Assembly: GCA_964512675.1 (NCBI GenBank)
Contig: CAZEJR010000008.1
Location: 34,014-98,013 of the forward strand
Origin: A07HB70 sp964512675
GTDB lineage: Archaea; Halobacteriota; Halobacteria; Halobacteriales; Haloferacaceae
DNA length: 64,000 nt
Direction of reading: 5' to 3'
Shown: positions 16,172-25,509 of the stretch, in pieces
Position numbering within the stretch: the stretch's first letter is position 1
Layout of the letters: every line of letters begins with the position of its first letter
Translations under genes and position numbers: made by a program
The notes under the pieces: generated by a model
Databases searched by the model: none
What the model saw: only the letters and a program-made list of their open reading frames with translations
Told to the model about the DNA's origin: nothing

Positions 16172-17644
16172 ATGTCTGAGAGCGCAAGCAGCCGGGTGTC
16201 GGTGGGGGTTCCGGGCGTCGACGAGGTGCTGGACGGCGGCCTGCTCCCCGGGCGGTCGTACATGCTCCGTGGCGGCGCGGGGACGGGCAAGACGATCGTC
16301 GGCTTTCACTACCTGACGGCGGGCGTCGCAGCCGGCGAGTCGTGTCTGTTCGTCGCGTTCGAGGAGTCCGCGGCGAACGTGCGCGAAAACGCCGCGGCAC
16401 TCGGGGTCGACCTCGGCGGCGTCGAGATCCTCGACCTGAGCCCGAGCGCGGACCGGTTCCTCGAGGAGGAGCAGTACAGCGTCTTCGCGCCCGACGAGGT
16501 GGAGAACCGGTCGGTGACCGACGAGATCGTCGCCGCGGTCGAGTCGGTCGATCCGGACCGCGTCTTCGTCGACCCGATCACACAGCTCCAGTACCTCTCT
16601 GCGGACGACTTCCAGTTCCGTCAGGAGGTTGCGGGGCTGATGAGCTACCTCGGCGGTCGGGGCGCGACGACACTGTTCACCACCCAGCCCACGCCGACCC
16701 GGCCGGACGACGACCTCCAGTACATCTGTGACGGGGCGATCACCCTCCGCCACGGCGAGTCTGGACGGTCGCTGAGCGTCGTGAAGTTCCGCGGATCGGA
16801 CTTCCGGAGCGGGCGCCACGCGCTCCGGATCGACGCCGAGGGGATCGCGGTGTTTCCGACGCTCGTCCCCGGTGAGCACGACCAGCCGTTCGACCTCGAG
16901 CAGATCGGATCGGGCGTCGACGAGCTCGACACGCTCCTCGGCGGCGGCGTCGAGCGTGGCACCGTCACGGTCGTCAGCGGGCCGAGCGGCGTCGGCAAGA
17001 GCACGACCGGGACGCACTTTCTGGTCCGGGCCGCGGCCCGCGACGAGCGCGCCGTTGCCTACCTGTTCGAGGAGAGCGAGGCGTCGCTACGTCACCGCTC
17101 GCGGGCGATCGGCCTGCCGGTCGACGAGATGCTCGACGACGGCAGCCTCGCGTTCGAGTACGTCGAGCCGCTGGCGCTCTCCTCGGACGAGTTCGCGAGT
17201 CGAGTCCGGACGGAGGTCGAGGACCGGGACGCCCGGGTCGTGATGATAGACGGCACCATGGGCTACCGGCTCTCGCTCCGGGGAGACGAGTCGGGGCTCG
17301 TGAGCGAACTCCACGCGCTCGTGCGATACCTGCGGAACGTCGGCGTCACCGTGATCCTGATAGAAGAGACCGGCTCGGTCACGGGCGAGTTCGAGCCGAC
17401 CCGGGAGGGGATCAGCTACCTCGCGGACAACATCCTGTTTCTCCGCTACCTCGAGCTCGAGGGCGAGATCCGGCGCGCAGTCGGGGTGTTGAAAAAGCGC
17501 CTCGGACCGTTCGAGTCGACGCTGCGCGAGCTCCGTATCCGCGAGGACGGCCTGTGGATCGGCGACCCGCTCGACGACCTCCGGGGCGTACTCACGGGGA
17601 CGCCGGAGTGGGCCGACGACGGGGGAGACCGGACCAGTAGATGA
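16172..17644 (+). CDS. KaiC-like double-domain ATPase, 490 aa
   Basis: A RecA-superfamily protein with two tandem KaiC domains. Domain 1 has Walker A GGAGTGKT (34-41) and the catalytic Glu pair in FEES (64-65). Domain 2 has Walker A GPSGVGKS (270-277), Glu pair in LFEESE (300-301) and Walker B VVMIDG. Both domains look able to hydrolyse ATP. No KaiA or KaiB gene is near, so a circadian oscillator is not implied. In archaea such proteins usually work in signal transduction. The stop overlaps the LOV kinase start (ATGA), which suggests the two act together. Confidence 0.88.
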   Translation: MSESASSRVSVGVPGVDEVLDGGLLPGRSYMLRGGAGTGKTIVGFHYLTAGVAAGESCLFVAFEESAANVRENAAALGVDLGGVEILDLSPSADRFLEEEQYSVFAPDEVENRSVTDEIVAAVESVDPDRVFVDPITQLQYLSADDFQFRQEVAGLMSYLGGRGATTLFTTQPTPTRPDDDLQYICDGAITLRHGESGRSLSVVKFRGSDFRSGRHALRIDAEGIAVFPTLVPGEHDQPFDLEQIGSGVDELDTLLGGGVERGTVTVVSGPSGVGKSTTGTHFLVRAAARDERAVAYLFEESEASLRHRSRAIGLPVDEMLDDGSLAFEYVEPLALSSDEFASRVRTEVEDRDARVVMIDGTMGYRLSLRGDESGLVSELHALVRYLRNVGVTVILIEETGSVTGEFEPTREGISYLADNILFLRYLELEGEIRRAVGVLKKRLGPFESTLRELRIREDGLWIGDPLDDLRGVLTGTPEWADDGGDRTSR

Positions 17645-19431
17645 TCGAGGAGGCGGTCCACGGGGACGGCGACCGGATCCTCGTCCTCGTCGGCGGACGG
17701 CGCGACCGGGAGCTGGTCGTCGAGCGGCTGGGCGACCGACACGAGGTCGTCGCTCCCGACCCGGCTGAGGGGTGGGGACGGGTCGACCTCTGTGTCGTCG
17801 ACGCGCCGACCTACCGGCAGGTCGCCGACCGGCTGACCGCCCGCCGGCGCGACACCGCCGCATACCTGCCGGTGCTCCTCCTCGTGCCGGAGCGGGGAGA
17901 CAGTCGGGGCGCAGAGTGGGTGACCGCGGCGCTCGACGGTCCCGTCGACGACGTGCTGGTCGTACCCGCCCCGCGCCGGGAGTTCGACGCCCGTGTCGAG
18001 GCGCTCTTGCGCGTCCGCCGGCAGTCGCTCGACCTGTCGCTGTACCGCCGCGCGATGGACGAGGCGGCGATCGGCATCACGATCAGCGACCCGGCCCACG
18101 AGGACAACCCGCTCGTCTACGTCAACGACGGCTTCCTCGACACGACCGGCTACAGCCGCGACGAGGTGCTGGGGCGGAACTGCCGGTTCCTCCAGGGCGC
18201 GGACACCGACGAGGCGACCGTCGCGGAGATACGCGAGGCGGTCGACGCCGAACGCGCGACCACCGTCGAGCTGCTGAACTACCGGGCCGACGGCGAGCGG
18301 TTCTGGAACCGACTGACGATCACGCCGATCTACGACGACGACGGGAGCCTGACGAACTTCATCGGCTTCCAGCAGGACGTCACCGACTACGTCGAGCGGG
18401 GGCGGTCGCTGGAGCGGTTCGAGACGATCGTCCAGACGGTCCGAGAGCCGATCGTCGTCGTCGACCCGGACGGGCAGTTCGAGCGGGTGAACGAGGCGAT
18501 GACCGAGGCGACCGGCTACGACGCCGACGAGCTCGTCGGGAGTCACGTCTCGAAGGTCGCGAGCGCGGACGACATCGCCCGTGGCGAGGAGCAGATCCGC
18601 GCGGTGCTCGACGGCGACAAAGAGCAGGCGACGTTCGAGGCGTCGCTCGTCGCCGCCGACGGCACCAGCCGGGAGTACCGCATGAGTGTCTCGGTGCTGT
18701 ACGGCCCGCAGGGGTTCGAGGGGACGACGGTCGTCGCCCACGACGTGACAGACCTGCGCGAACACCAGCGCCGGCTCTCCGTGCTCGACCGGGTGCTGCG
18801 TCACAACCTGCGGAACAAGCTCAACGTCGTCGTCGCGCGGGCGGCGGAGATACGCGAGCGGACCGCGGACGACGGAGTCTGCGAGGCCGCGTCCGCCGTC
18901 GAGCGCGCCGGCGGTGGCCTGCTGGAGACCGCCGAGTCAGTCCGTCGGTTCCAGGGCGTCACGAGCCCGGGGCAGTCGGCACGGGAGCGCGTCGACATCG
19001 TCGACGCTGTCGAGCGCGCGCTGGAGGGCGTCCGGGCGACATACCCGGAGGTCGAGGTCGAGGCCGACTGTGCTGGGACCGCGGCGGCCACGGGCGACCG
19101 GACACTCGCGCTCGCCCTCGAGGAGCTGCTCGACAGCGCCGCGAGCGCCGGCGAGGGCGAGGACGGCCCGAGCCGCGTCTTGGTCCAGGTGCGCGACGAC
19201 CCGGTGGAGGGTGTCGTCGAGGTAGAGGTGGCCGACGATGGACCGGAGATCGTCGAGTCGGGCCGGCGGGCGCTAGAGCGGGGGGTCGAGACGTCGCTCG
19301 AACACACCTCGGGGATCGAACTGTGGCTCGTCCGGTGGGCCGTCGACAACGTCGGCGGCGCGGTCAGCGTCGAGCCGAACGAGCCGCGAGGGACGGTCGT
19401 CCGTCTCCAGATCCCCCGACACGAGCCGTGA
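17641..19431 (+). CDS. LOV-PAS sensor histidine kinase, 596 aa
   Basis: A predicted blue-light sensor kinase. Residues 1-115 resemble a worn receiver domain. Residues about 137-250 form a LOV domain with the full flavin motif GRNCRFLQ (Cys181), FWNRLTITP, and FIGFQQDVT with the conserved Gln. A second PAS domain spans about 257-370. The dimerisation/phosphorylation helix has RVLRHNLRNKLN (His388). In the ATPase domain the G1 box VADDGPEI is present, but the N-box reads EELLDSA, with Ser at 499 where Asn is expected. No membrane segment is seen, so it should be cytoplasmic. It overlaps the KaiC-like gene by 4 nt. Confidence 0.87.
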   Translation: MIEEAVHGDGDRILVLVGGRRDRELVVERLGDRHEVVAPDPAEGWGRVDLCVVDAPTYRQVADRLTARRRDTAAYLPVLLLVPERGDSRGAEWVTAALDGPVDDVLVVPAPRREFDARVEALLRVRRQSLDLSLYRRAMDEAAIGITISDPAHEDNPLVYVNDGFLDTTGYSRDEVLGRNCRFLQGADTDEATVAEIREAVDAERATTVELLNYRADGERFWNRLTITPIYDDDGSLTNFIGFQQDVTDYVERGRSLERFETIVQTVREPIVVVDPDGQFERVNEAMTEATGYDADELVGSHVSKVASADDIARGEEQIRAVLDGDKEQATFEASLVAADGTSREYRMSVSVLYGPQGFEGTTVVAHDVTDLREHQRRLSVLDRVLRHNLRNKLNVVVARAAEIRERTADDGVCEAASAVERAGGGLLETAESVRRFQGVTSPGQSARERVDIVDAVERALEGVRATYPEVEVEADCAGTAAATGDRTLALALEELLDSAASAGEGEDGPSRVLVQVRDDPVEGVVEVEVADDGPEIVESGRRALERGVETSLEHTSGIELWLVRWAVDNVGGAVSVEPNEPRGTVVRLQIPRHEP

Positions 19432-19498
19432 GCCGACGGCGTCGGCAGCCTGTCAAAACGCACGAAGCATTTACGCTGTGGGTGTGTGAACGGACGCT

Positions 19499-20635
19499 GT
19501 GGACTGGACACGCCGACAGACGCTCGCGACCGGCGCCGCGCTCGCGAGCGCGGCGCTCGGCGGGTGTGCGAGCGTCAACCCGCTGAGCGGCGGTGAAACG
19601 GAGGGCGACGGCCCTGGCTCCGACTCGGGGTCAGGGTCAGGGTCCGGAAGCCCGGAGCCGGCAGCCGTGTCGTCGACGGCGACGCAGACGGCGACGCCGG
19701 CCGTGAGCCGGGAGGAGAGCGCGGCTGCGACGGTCTTCGCGGAGATAGAGTGGTTCGCCCGGGAGTTTCCGGGCGCCGTCGACCGGTACCTCACCGCGGC
19801 GTCCCGGGCGCTCGGGGTCGTCGAGTCGTTCGACGACAGAGCGTCGGTGAGCGCGGCGGACCTCGACCGGCTCGAGTCGCGCCTGTCCCGTGTCGAGACC
19901 ACCCTCTACGACGGTCTCGTCCCGCACTTCGACGCACAGCCGGACGTCCGGTCGTACAACGACGACCGGCTCTCGGAGCTCGGGGCGTTCCGCGAGCGGT
20001 CGGACTGGGACGCGGTCCAGGCGGTCTTGGCCGGGATGGCCGAGCGGTACCGTGACCTGTCGACCCGGACGTGGGTCGAACGGACGTTCCAGACCGACCC
20101 GGTCGGCGGCCGACTCGCCGACCGGCTGACCGCCGACGGCGTCGCGGACCGCGCGGCGGTGATGGTGTACTACGCTCCGACAGACACCGTCGTACGCGTC
20201 CAGGCCGACCCGAGTGCCCACCAGGGGGCGCTCCCCGGCGGTCGAGTCGACCTGTCGGGCTACCGGCAGACGTTCGACCCGACTGCGGTGACGGCGTACC
20301 GCACCGCTCGGGCGTTTACGACCTACGTCAGTCTCCAGTTCGGCCGGCTGTCGACGCCGGTGTTCCTCCAGCAGTACCGCGACGCCGGTCGGGCAGAGGG
20401 TGCCGTCGGGCGGATGCTCTCCACGAGCGGCGCGGTCACGGCAGAGGGAACACAGACGCTCGGCGGACGGGAGTGGCGCCGAGTGTTCTACCGGGCGAAC
20501 GGCGGCGTCACCTACGCTGTCCTGCTCCGCACCGGTCGGTACGTACTCGTCGCGGCACCGAGTCGGACGGCGTGGGAGAGCCGCGCGGACAGCTGGACGG
20601 TGCCGCTGGAGCTGGGGTGGTTCTGGGATGCGTGA
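19499..20635 (+). CDS. Tat-exported lipoprotein of unknown function, 378 aa
   Basis: The N-terminus has twin arginines (TRRQTLATG) and a lipobox ending GGCAS, so it is probably exported folded and lipid-anchored. A Ser/Gly/Asp-rich linker of about 30 residues follows. The main domain is mostly helical and ends with a WRRVFYRANGGVTYAVLL strand pair. I do not recognise a family. The next gene is a paralogue sharing this C-terminal pattern. The GTG at 19499 has ATTTACG 24-30 nt upstream, a plausible TATA. The stop overlaps the next ATG. Confidence 0.75.
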   Translation: MDWTRRQTLATGAALASAALGGCASVNPLSGGETEGDGPGSDSGSGSGSGSPEPAAVSSTATQTATPAVSREESAAATVFAEIEWFAREFPGAVDRYLTAASRALGVVESFDDRASVSAADLDRLESRLSRVETTLYDGLVPHFDAQPDVRSYNDDRLSELGAFRERSDWDAVQAVLAGMAERYRDLSTRTWVERTFQTDPVGGRLADRLTADGVADRAAVMVYYAPTDTVVRVQADPSAHQGALPGGRVDLSGYRQTFDPTAVTAYRTARAFTTYVSLQFGRLSTPVFLQQYRDAGRAEGAVGRMLSTSGAVTAEGTQTLGGREWRRVFYRANGGVTYAVLLRTGRYVLVAAPSRTAWESRADSWTVPLELGWFWDA

Positions 20636-21977
20636 GCGGCGACTCACCCGGCGGCGCGTCGTCGCCGGGACGACGGCAGTCGTGGCGGCGCTTGCGGGGT
20701 GTAGCGACGAGGGCGGAGACGACAGAACGGAGAGCGAGAGCGAGGGCGACGGCGGGGGTGGCGGCAGCAGCAGCGGCGACGGGGGGACCCCGACGCCCGA
20801 ACCACGGGAGACGTCGACCGGAACGCCGACGCCGCGGGCGGCGTACCCCGACCTCGGCGAACGGACCGGATCCGTCGCCGAGAGTCTGCGCTGGCACGCC
20901 ACCGAGTACGACGAGGTGATGCGGACCCTGCGGAGGCTCGCAAACCGGGTGGTCGGTGTCGCCGCCGACCTCCGGAAGGCGTCGTCGGTGACGGCGAACG
21001 ACCTGACCCGGCTCGAGGACGCGACGACGACTGTCGCCGAGTTCGTCCGGCGGAACGTACAGCCGTACTACCCCGTCGAGGACGCCGTCACGAACGGCGA
21101 CAACACCCTGGTCCAGCAGACGAAACTCGCAGCCGAGCGTGGCGACACGCAGGCGCTCGACGACGCCCTGGAGCGAGTCGGGCGGTTCTACGGAAACTAC
21201 GCCCGCCGGTCGTTCTACGAGACGAACTTCCCGAACGACGTCGTCTACGAGCGGCTGTACGGCAAGATGACACGGGACGGCTCGACGAACGTCCTGTTCG
21301 GCCTGTTCTACCCCGAGGGCGACTACGTCGCGGTCAGCCACCAAGACAGGACCGACGACCTGAACACCGACGGGCTTCCCCAGCACGCACACACGTGGGA
21401 CAGTGGTCACGTCGCGCTGACGATCGTCCACCCGCACGGCGGCGCCCACGCCACGAACAGCCACGACGACGAGCCGACGGACCGGCGTGTCTACGCGTAC
21501 GACCGCGAGGCGGAGACGATGGACATCCTCGCCGACGCCGCCCCGGACCGGTTCAGGATGGACCTGTACGAGCCGCGACACCGGGACGTCTTCGGGCCGG
21601 TCCGGCTCTCGGAGGCGAACGAGAACGAGTTCTACGTCGAGGTGGGCTACACCGACGACGACTTCGGGACGAGTATGGTCGGCCATTTCCAGACGTTCCC
21701 GAGTGTGCGCGACACGCAGGACGCCGTCGAGGAGCTCCTCGCCGCCGACGTCTTCGAGCAGGGCACCAGCCGTATCGTCGGCGACACGGACGAGGCCCGC
21801 GACTGGCGCCGGGTGTTCTACACCCGAAACGACGTCACGCTGTACGCGTTCATGCTGGAGGTCGGTCGGGTGCTGGTGACGCTGGCGCCGAGCGAGACGG
21901 AGTGGGCGAGTCGCACCGACTGGCCCGGCCCGCTCGCCGACTGCTGGCTCGGCGACACGACGCCGCTCGACACCTGA
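20628..21977 (+). CDS. second Tat-exported lipoprotein, paralogue of the preceding gene, 449 aa
   Basis: The signal is TRRRVVAGTTA with lipobox LAGCSD, then a Gly/Ser/Glu-rich linker. The C-terminal part DWRRVFYTRNDVTLYAFML...LAPSETEWASR aligns by eye with the end of the preceding protein. The middle carries a His-rich stretch (QHAHTWDSGHV...HPHGGAHATNSH) absent from its partner, which might bind metal. The start ATG lies 8 nt before the end of the upstream gene, so co-translation is likely. The function is unknown. Confidence 0.75.
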   Translation: MRERRLTRRRVVAGTTAVVAALAGCSDEGGDDRTESESEGDGGGGGSSSGDGGTPTPEPRETSTGTPTPRAAYPDLGERTGSVAESLRWHATEYDEVMRTLRRLANRVVGVAADLRKASSVTANDLTRLEDATTTVAEFVRRNVQPYYPVEDAVTNGDNTLVQQTKLAAERGDTQALDDALERVGRFYGNYARRSFYETNFPNDVVYERLYGKMTRDGSTNVLFGLFYPEGDYVAVSHQDRTDDLNTDGLPQHAHTWDSGHVALTIVHPHGGAHATNSHDDEPTDRRVYAYDREAETMDILADAAPDRFRMDLYEPRHRDVFGPVRLSEANENEFYVEVGYTDDDFGTSMVGHFQTFPSVRDTQDAVEELLAADVFEQGTSRIVGDTDEARDWRRVFYTRNDVTLYAFMLEVGRVLVTLAPSETEWASRTDWPGPLADCWLGDTTPLDT

Positions 21978-22025
21978 CCGGTCGGGCGGCGACAGTGTTT
22001 AGTTCAGCGAATACTTCGAGCAACT

Positions 22026-22319
22026 ATGTACGACCTGACCGGGTTCCAGCGCGACCTGTTGTACGCCGTTGCGGGCCTGGACGAACCACACGGCCTCGCG
22101 GTAAAGGACGAACTCGAGACGTACTACGAGAAGGAGATTCACCACGGTCGGCTCTACCCGAACCTCGATACGCTCGTCGAGAAGGGACTCGTGGACAAGG
22201 GCCAGCGCGACCGCCGGACGAACTTCTACACCCTGACCCGACGCGGACGACGCGAGCTCGTCGCTCGACGCGAGTGGGAGGACGAGTACCTCGACGAGGC
22301 CAGCACGGTTCCGGCTTAG
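22026..22319 (+). CDS. PadR-family transcriptional regulator, 97 aa
   Basis: A winged-helix DNA-binding protein. The pattern FQRDLLYAVAGLDEPHGLAVKDEL gives the first helices, HHGRLYPNLDTLVEKGLVDKG is the recognition helix and wing start, and NFYTLTRRGRREL is the PadR wing. At 97 aa it has little beyond the winged helix, as is common for haloarchaeal PadR-like regulators. It is preceded by GTTTAG about 25-30 nt upstream. It may regulate the convergent bactofilin-like gene or a distant target. Confidence 0.85.
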   Translation: MYDLTGFQRDLLYAVAGLDEPHGLAVKDELETYYEKEIHHGRLYPNLDTLVEKGLVDKGQRDRRTNFYTLTRRGRRELVARREWEDEYLDEASTVPA

Positions 22320-23341
22320 TACCGCCCCCGTTCGCCGAGGCGAGCGCGGAGTTCGACGACCGCCGCGCCGACACCGAGCGTCAGTACACTCAGCCTGACC
22401 GCCGGTCCGAGAACCGACGGGAGCCGTCCGAGGAGCGCGACGAGGACGACACCGACGACGAGCCCCGTCGCCGGCTGCTCGACGTCGGCGAACGAGACGA
22501 GCCACGCGCCGAGCGCGAACCGACCGAGAGCCGCCCCGACCCACCCGAGAGCCGGCAGCGCGAGGGCGACGGCGGCGGCGACCGGGAGGCCGACGACCGT
22601 GACGGCCAGCGCGAGCACCGCGAGCGGTGCCGCGACGAGCGCGGCGCCGCCCCACAGGAGGCTGGCGGGCGCGTCGAGGACGGCGTTCTCGGCGACAGAG
22701 ACGGAGAAGTCGCCGACGCCGCGGATGAGGATGGCGCCGACGAGCAGGTTCGACAGCACCCCGTAGACGAGGAAGGTACCGGGCGGGAGCGCCGGGGCCG
22801 GCGGCCCGAGACCGAGGTCCGTGGCACTCCGTACCGTTCCGTCGACGGTCGCGCCGGGCTCGCGCTCCAGCCGTCCGTCGTAGTTCACGTCGGCACCGAC
22901 CGCTGCAGTCGAGGTGAGCGTCACGAGCGCCGCGGCGGCGGTGAGGTCACCCCCGACGGTCCCGGCGACGGTCACCTCACCCGCCGCGGCGCCGAGCGAC
23001 CCGCGGACCGTCCCAGCCGGGCCGACGGCGACCGACCCGGCGTAGGCGACGACGTTGCCGCCGACGGTCCCCTCGACCCGGAGGCTTCCGGCGTATGCGC
23101 TGAGTGTCCCCTCGACGGCGCCGCCCTCTGCGACGACGACGGAGCCGGCGTAGGCGTCGACGTCGCCGGTGACGGTCCCGCGGACGACGACGGTACCGCC
23201 GGTGGCGGTCAGGGAGTTCACCGACTCGTTCGGCCCGACGACGACGGTACCGCCTGCACGCTGGTCGGCGGCAGCGACGCCGGGGAGGAGCCCGAGCGCG
23301 ACGAGGAGCGCGAGCGCGAGCGCGGGGAGTGCCTGTCGCAT
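22316..23341 (-). CDS. bactofilin-like polymer-forming domain protein with membrane segments, 341 aa
   Basis: A signal peptide (residues 1-25, ending AAA) is followed by beta-helical repeats of about 17-20 residues, such as TVVVRGTVTGDVDAYAGSVVVAEGGAVEG, typical of polymer-forming bactofilin-like proteins. The C-terminal half has four or so hydrophobic spans. It would place a rigid beta-helix outside the membrane. The role is unknown and could be in cell surface or cell shape. Its stop overlaps the PadR stop by 3-4 nt. Confidence 0.75.
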   Translation of the reverse strand: MRQALPALALALLVALGLLPGVAAADQRAGGTVVVGPNESVNSLTATGGTVVVRGTVTGDVDAYAGSVVVAEGGAVEGTLSAYAGSLRVEGTVGGNVVAYAGSVAVGPAGTVRGSLGAAAGEVTVAGTVGGDLTAAAALVTLTSTAAVGADVNYDGRLEREPGATVDGTVRSATDLGLGPPAPALPPGTFLVYGVLSNLLVGAILIRGVGDFSVSVAENAVLDAPASLLWGGAALVAAPLAVLALAVTVVGLPVAAAVALALPALGWVGAALGRFALGAWLVSFADVEQPATGLVVGVVLVALLGRLPSVLGPAVRLSVLTLGVGAAVVELRARLGERGRY

Positions 23342-23448
23342 GCCTCCGACCGGGCGGCCCCGCGACAAGTCGGTTTCCATTCGTCTGGGGCGGTCCGTGT
23401 CGTCGCCGGACCTCGGGCCGCTGTCGGTGCCAGGCCGCGGTAGTCCGG

Positions 23449-24411
23449 TCAGAGCGTCTCGGGGTTGGCGACGAGTCGCTCGTCGACGGGGTCGCCGGCG
23501 AGGAGCCGGACCACCGAGGTCGCGGTTGTCTCCAGCATCTCGACTCGGGTCTTCCGTCCCGCGCCGGCGAGGTGTGGCGTCGTGAGGACGGTCTCGAAGC
23601 CGAACACCGGGTCGTCCGTGGCGGGGGGTTCGTCGTGGAAGACGTCGAGTGCCGCGCCGGCGAGGCGGTCGTCGCGGAGCGCGTCGTACAGCGCGTCGCG
23701 GTCGATCACCGCCCCGCGGGCGGTGTTGAGCACCACGCCGTTCGTGCCGAGGCGGGCGAGCGCGTCGGCGTCGACCAGCCCGCGCGTCTCGTCGGTCAGG
23801 CGGACGTGGACAGAGAGCACCGACGAGCGCTCGAGCAGGTCGTCGAACCGGACGAGGTCGGCGCCGACGGCGTCTGCGCGGGCCGCGTCGACCTGTGGGT
23901 CGTGCGCGAGGAGGTCCGGGCCGAACGGGCGCAGGCGCTCCGCGGTCGCCGTCCCCGTCGCGCCGAGGCCGAGGAGGCCGACCGTCTCGTCGCGGAGCTC
24001 GCGGCTGAGCCACTCGTGCGAGCGCCAGCCGCCCGCGCGCAGGTGGCGCTCGCTCGCGCCGATCTTCCGCAGGAGCGAGACGAGCAGTCCGACGGCGAAC
24101 TCACCGACCGCGTCGGCGTTCATCCCCGGGGTGTGGGTGACGGGGATCCCGCGCTCTGTCGCCGCCGCGACGTCGACGTTGTCGATACCGGAGCCGGGCT
24201 TGCCGACCACCCTGAGGTCCGGGAGCGCGTCGAACAGCGTCGCGCCGTACTCGTTCTCCGAGTGGACGAACAGGGCCGTCGCCCCCGCCGCACGGTCGAT
24301 CAGTTCGGCGGTCGTGTAGCGGCCCTTCGGCACCCGAACGACGTCAAGGTCGGAGAACGTCTCCGCGACGGGGTCGACGTCGCGGACGGCGACGAGACGC
24401 GGTCGTGTCAC
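23449..24411 (-). CDS. D-2-hydroxyacid dehydrogenase, 320 aa
   Basis: An NAD(P)-dependent dehydrogenase of the 2-hydroxyacid family. The nucleotide loop is LLGLGATGTATAERL. The catalytic Arg is in NTARGAVID, the Glu in DVFHDEPP and the His in TTPHLAGAG. VGKPGSGIDNVDV in the N-terminal half is the substrate-domain signature of phosphoglycerate-dehydrogenase-like proteins. The true substrate cannot be read from sequence. It is divergent from the second such gene, 73 bp away. Confidence 0.85.
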   Translation of the reverse strand: MTRPRLVAVRDVDPVAETFSDLDVVRVPKGRYTTAELIDRAAGATALFVHSENEYGATLFDALPDLRVVGKPGSGIDNVDVAAATERGIPVTHTPGMNADAVGEFAVGLLVSLLRKIGASERHLRAGGWRSHEWLSRELRDETVGLLGLGATGTATAERLRPFGPDLLAHDPQVDAARADAVGADLVRFDDLLERSSVLSVHVRLTDETRGLVDADALARLGTNGVVLNTARGAVIDRDALYDALRDDRLAGAALDVFHDEPPATDDPVFGFETVLTTPHLAGAGRKTRVEMLETTATSVVRLLAGDPVDERLVANPETL

Positions 24412-24484
24412 GCTCGGCGGTCACGGGGCGCCGTACTGAACCTTCCGCCCGAACGGCTTAGCCCGGCGGCGTCGAGAACCGCAT

Positions 24485-25453
24485 ATGGACGCGGACCCGA
24501 CGGTCGCCGTGTTGCGACAGGGGACGGAGGGACTGGACACCCGCGAGTACGCGACGGCGCTGCGCGACGCGGGATTGACGGTCGAACGCGCCGGGACGCC
24601 GTCGGCGGAGCGTCGACTCGTCGGCGAGACACCGGTCGTGACCGGCGTCTACGTCGACGAGGCGCTGGTCGAGCGGTTCGACGGCGTGCGCCTGTTCGCC
24701 GCCGGGTCGTCCGGGACCGGACACCTGCCGGTCGAGGCGCTGGTCGAGCGCGGCGTGGCCGTGACGAACGCCGCCGGCATCCACGCTCCCGGCATCGCGG
24801 AACAGGTGCTCGCGCACCTCCTGACGTTCGCGCGGCGCCTCCACCTCGCGCCGGGGCGACAGGAGCGCCGCGAGTGGCGCCACTGGCAGGCCGGCGAGCT
24901 CGGCGGGTCGACCGTGACCGTCGTCGGACAGGGGGCCGTCGGGACGGCAGTCGTCGAGCGTCTCGCCTCGTTCGGCGTCGAGACGCTCGCGGTGCGACAC
25001 AGCCCGGCGAAGGGCGGCCCGGCAGACGAGGTGCTCGGCTACAGCCGGCTCCACGACGCACTGGCGCGGACAGCGTACCTCGTGCTGGCCTGTCCGCTCA
25101 CGGACCAGACGCGCCGGCTGGTCGACGAGGCGGCGCTCGCGACGCTCCCGCCAGAGGCGGTCGTGGTGAACGTCGCGCGGGGCGGCGTCGTCGACCAGCC
25201 GGCGCTCGCGACGGCGCTCGGCACGGAGGCGATCCGCGGCGCCGCGCTCGACGTGACCGACCCCGAGCCGCTGCCGCCGGACAGCCCGCTGTGGCGGCTG
25301 GAGAACTGCCTGGTCACGCCACACGTCGGCGGGTCGACGCCACGACACTGGGACCGGCTGGCCGAGGTCGTCGCGGCGAACGTCCGGACCCTCGTCGACG
25401 GCGGCAGACCGGTCGACCTGCGGAACCTCGTCGCCGCGCCGGACGGCGTCTGA
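24485..25453 (+). CDS. D-2-hydroxyacid dehydrogenase, 322 aa
   Basis: A second family member. The nucleotide loop is VVGQGAVGTAVVERL. The catalytic triad positions are in NVARGGVVD (Arg), DVTDPEPLP (Glu) and VTPHVGGST (His). It differs clearly from its divergent neighbour in the N-terminal domain, so this is not a recent duplication. A phosphonate- or 2-ketoaldonate-type substrate is possible but not shown. Confidence 0.85.
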   Translation: MDADPTVAVLRQGTEGLDTREYATALRDAGLTVERAGTPSAERRLVGETPVVTGVYVDEALVERFDGVRLFAAGSSGTGHLPVEALVERGVAVTNAAGIHAPGIAEQVLAHLLTFARRLHLAPGRQERREWRHWQAGELGGSTVTVVGQGAVGTAVVERLASFGVETLAVRHSPAKGGPADEVLGYSRLHDALARTAYLVLACPLTDQTRRLVDEAALATLPPEAVVVNVARGGVVDQPALATALGTEAIRGAALDVTDPEPLPPDSPLWRLENCLVTPHVGGSTPRHWDRLAEVVAANVRTLVDGGRPVDLRNLVAAPDGV

Positions 25454-25509
25454 CTTCCGTCGGACCGAAGCCAAAGCTATACGTCGGACTAGTCGTTGAG
25501 AGAGGACGT

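Noticed and set aside
16172..19431. A full circadian clock operon
   Set aside because: Only a KaiC-like ATPase is present. There is no KaiA or KaiB, and archaeal KaiC homologues often act in signalling alone.
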